Below the pieces are notes generated by a model. The model worked only from the letters and a program-made list of their open reading frames with translations. It was not told the DNA's origin and did no database searches. Shown here piece after piece: positions 6,129 to 7,271 of a stretch of 7,271 nucleotides of DNA. The stretch's first letter is position 1, and every line of letters begins with the position of its first letter. This stretch comes from Kangiella sp. GTDB taxonomy: Bacteria; Pseudomonadota; Gammaproteobacteria; Enterobacterales; Kangiellaceae. Both the position numbers and the translations under genes were made by a program. The stretch lies in the NCBI GenBank assembly GCA_002733465.1, contig NVVT01000005.1, positions 126,422-133,692 of the forward strand. The letters run 5' to 3'.

Positions 6129-7271
6129 ATGAGTCAATTTTTGGATCGCTTACAGTTTTTTAAAAAGAAAACAGGCGAGTTCTCAGACGGGCATGGTGAA
6201 ACGACCAATGAAAGTCGTGAGTGGGAAAATAGTTATCGCCAGCGCTGGCAGCATGACAAAGTGGTTCGTTCCACCCATGGTGTAAATTGCACGGGTTCTT
6301 GCTCTTGGAAAATTTATGTCAAAAATGGCTTGGTAACCTGGGAAACACAACAAACAGATTACCCACGAACTCGTCCTGATTTACCTAACCACGAACCCCG
6401 AGGCTGTCCTCGTGGTGCAAGTTACTCTTGGTATTTATATAGTGCAAATCGTCTCAAATATCCGAAAATTAGAAAGTCACTAATGAAACTCTGGCGCGAA
6501 GCTAGAGAAACTATGGAACCCGTTGAAGCTTGGGGCTCTATCGTTGAAAACAAAGAAAAATCACAATCCTATAAAGCGAAACGTGGTCTTGGTGGTTTTA
6601 TTCGATCATCTTGGAATGAAACGAACGAAATGATTGCGGCTGCCAATGTTTACACGGCAAAAACATACGGTCCTGATAGGATAATAGGCTTCTCTCCTAT
6701 ACCTGCTATGTCGATGGTTTCTTACGCCGCAGGTTCACGCTACTTATCGTTAATAGGAGGCGTATGTTTAAGTTTTTATGATTGGTATTGTGATTTGCCT
6801 CCCGCCTCACCAATGACTTGGGGAGAGCAAACTGACGTGCCAGAATCAGCTGATTGGTATAATTCGAATTATATCATTGCATGGGGATCAAATGTTCCTC
6901 AAACTCGAACACCGGATGCACATTTTTTTACCGAAGTAAGATACAAAGGCGCTAAAACAGTTTCCATCACTCCAGATTATGCAGAAGTTTCTAAACTAAC
7001 TGACGAATGGTTAAATCCAAAACAAGGAACTGATGCTGCTTTAGGCATGGCGTTTGGCCACGTTATTCTACGTGAATTTCATTTAGATAATCCAAGCGAA
7101 TACTTCACCAATTATGTTCGTCAATACACAGATTTTCCAATGTTAGTGGTGATGGAAGAACATGAAGAAGGTTCTCTGAAATCGACTCGTTTCTTAAGAG
7201 CTTCTGATTTAGCCGGTGATTTAGGTCAAGAAAATAATCCAGAATGGAAAACCATTGCGATTGATGAAAAT
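6129..7271 (+). CDS. narG: respiratory nitrate reductase alpha subunit, N-terminal part (cut by window edge)
   Basis: NarG is the molybdenum-cofactor subunit of membrane-bound NarGHI and reduces nitrate to nitrite on the cytoplasmic side during anaerobic respiration. The visible 381 codons, open to the window edge, are close to E. coli NarG over their whole length; the full protein is usually about 1,250 residues. The ligands of the FS0 iron-sulfur cluster are present: His50, Cys54, Cys58 (THGVNCTGSCSWK) and Cys93 (PRGCPRG). Asp222 in LSFYDWYCDLPPASP corresponds to the Asp that binds molybdenum in E. coli (one residue earlier here because of a one-residue deletion near 128). The N-terminus MSQFLDRLQFFKKK resembles a degenerate Tat signal without the twin arginine, as in other NarG proteins that stay in the cytoplasm. 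GGAG (6119-6122) lies 6 bases before the ATG. narH, narJ and narI probably follow outside the window. Confidence 0.98.
   Translation, partial: MSQFLDRLQFFKKKTGEFSDGHGETTNESREWENSYRQRWQHDKVVRSTHGVNCTGSCSWKIYVKNGLVTWETQQTDYPRTRPDLPNHEPRGCPRGASYSWYLYSANRLKYPKIRKSLMKLWREARETMEPVEAWGSIVENKEKSQSYKAKRGLGGFIRSSWNETNEMIAAANVYTAKTYGPDRIIGFSPIPAMSMVSYAAGSRYLSLIGGVCLSFYDWYCDLPPASPMTWGEQTDVPESADWYNSNYIIAWGSNVPQTRTPDAHFFTEVRYKGAKTVSITPDYAEVSKLTDEWLNPKQGTDAALGMAFGHVILREFHLDNPSEYFTNYVRQYTDFPMLVVMEEHEEGSLKSTRFLRASDLAGDLGQENNPEWKTIAIDEN

Overview
The window looks like part of the chromosome of an AT-rich gammaproteobacterium. The closest sequences I can recall for each protein (L21, IspB, NarG) are of the enterobacterial/pseudomonad type, and rplU placed back to back with ispB is the usual gammaproteobacterial arrangement. 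I cannot name a genus from the sequence alone. Base composition and codon style look even throughout, with no integrase, transposase, tRNA or phage gene, so nothing marks the segment as recently acquired.

Layout. Positions 1-287 (minus strand) hold the start of rplU (ribosomal protein L21), cut by the window edge. A 337-bp divergent promoter region (288-624) separates it from ispB (625-1629, plus), the polyprenyl diphosphate synthase that makes the quinone side chain. ispB begins at TTG. Convergent with it is trhO (1709-2734, minus), a rhodanese-domain tRNA U34 hydroxylase. A second divergent region (2735-2975) carries a near-perfect FNR/Anr box at 2878-2891, with a -10 element placed as in a class II FNR-activated promoter.

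From there a respiratory nitrate reductase cluster runs rightward: narK1 (2976-4223, nitrate/proton symporter type), narK2 (4362-5966, nitrate/nitrite antiporter type) and the first 381 residues of narG (6129 to the window end). The two transporters bring nitrate in and exchange it for nitrite, and NarG reduces nitrate on the cytoplasmic face using electrons from quinol, whose isoprenoid tail is the IspB product. The probable narH, narJ and narI lie beyond the window.

The most unusual structure is in the two gaps inside the nar cluster. Each gap holds a related imperfect palindrome built from short CACNGAG heptamers facing CTCNGTG heptamers. The two elements differ in base and in heptamer spacing, but within each element both arms changed together. 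Each is followed by a T-rich TTTTAG-like tract, which is expanded before narG to four exact copies plus a partial one. These look like members of a dispersed palindromic repeat family that may act on the nar mRNA. The rest of the window is ordinary, and I found no evidence of a wholly new gene system.
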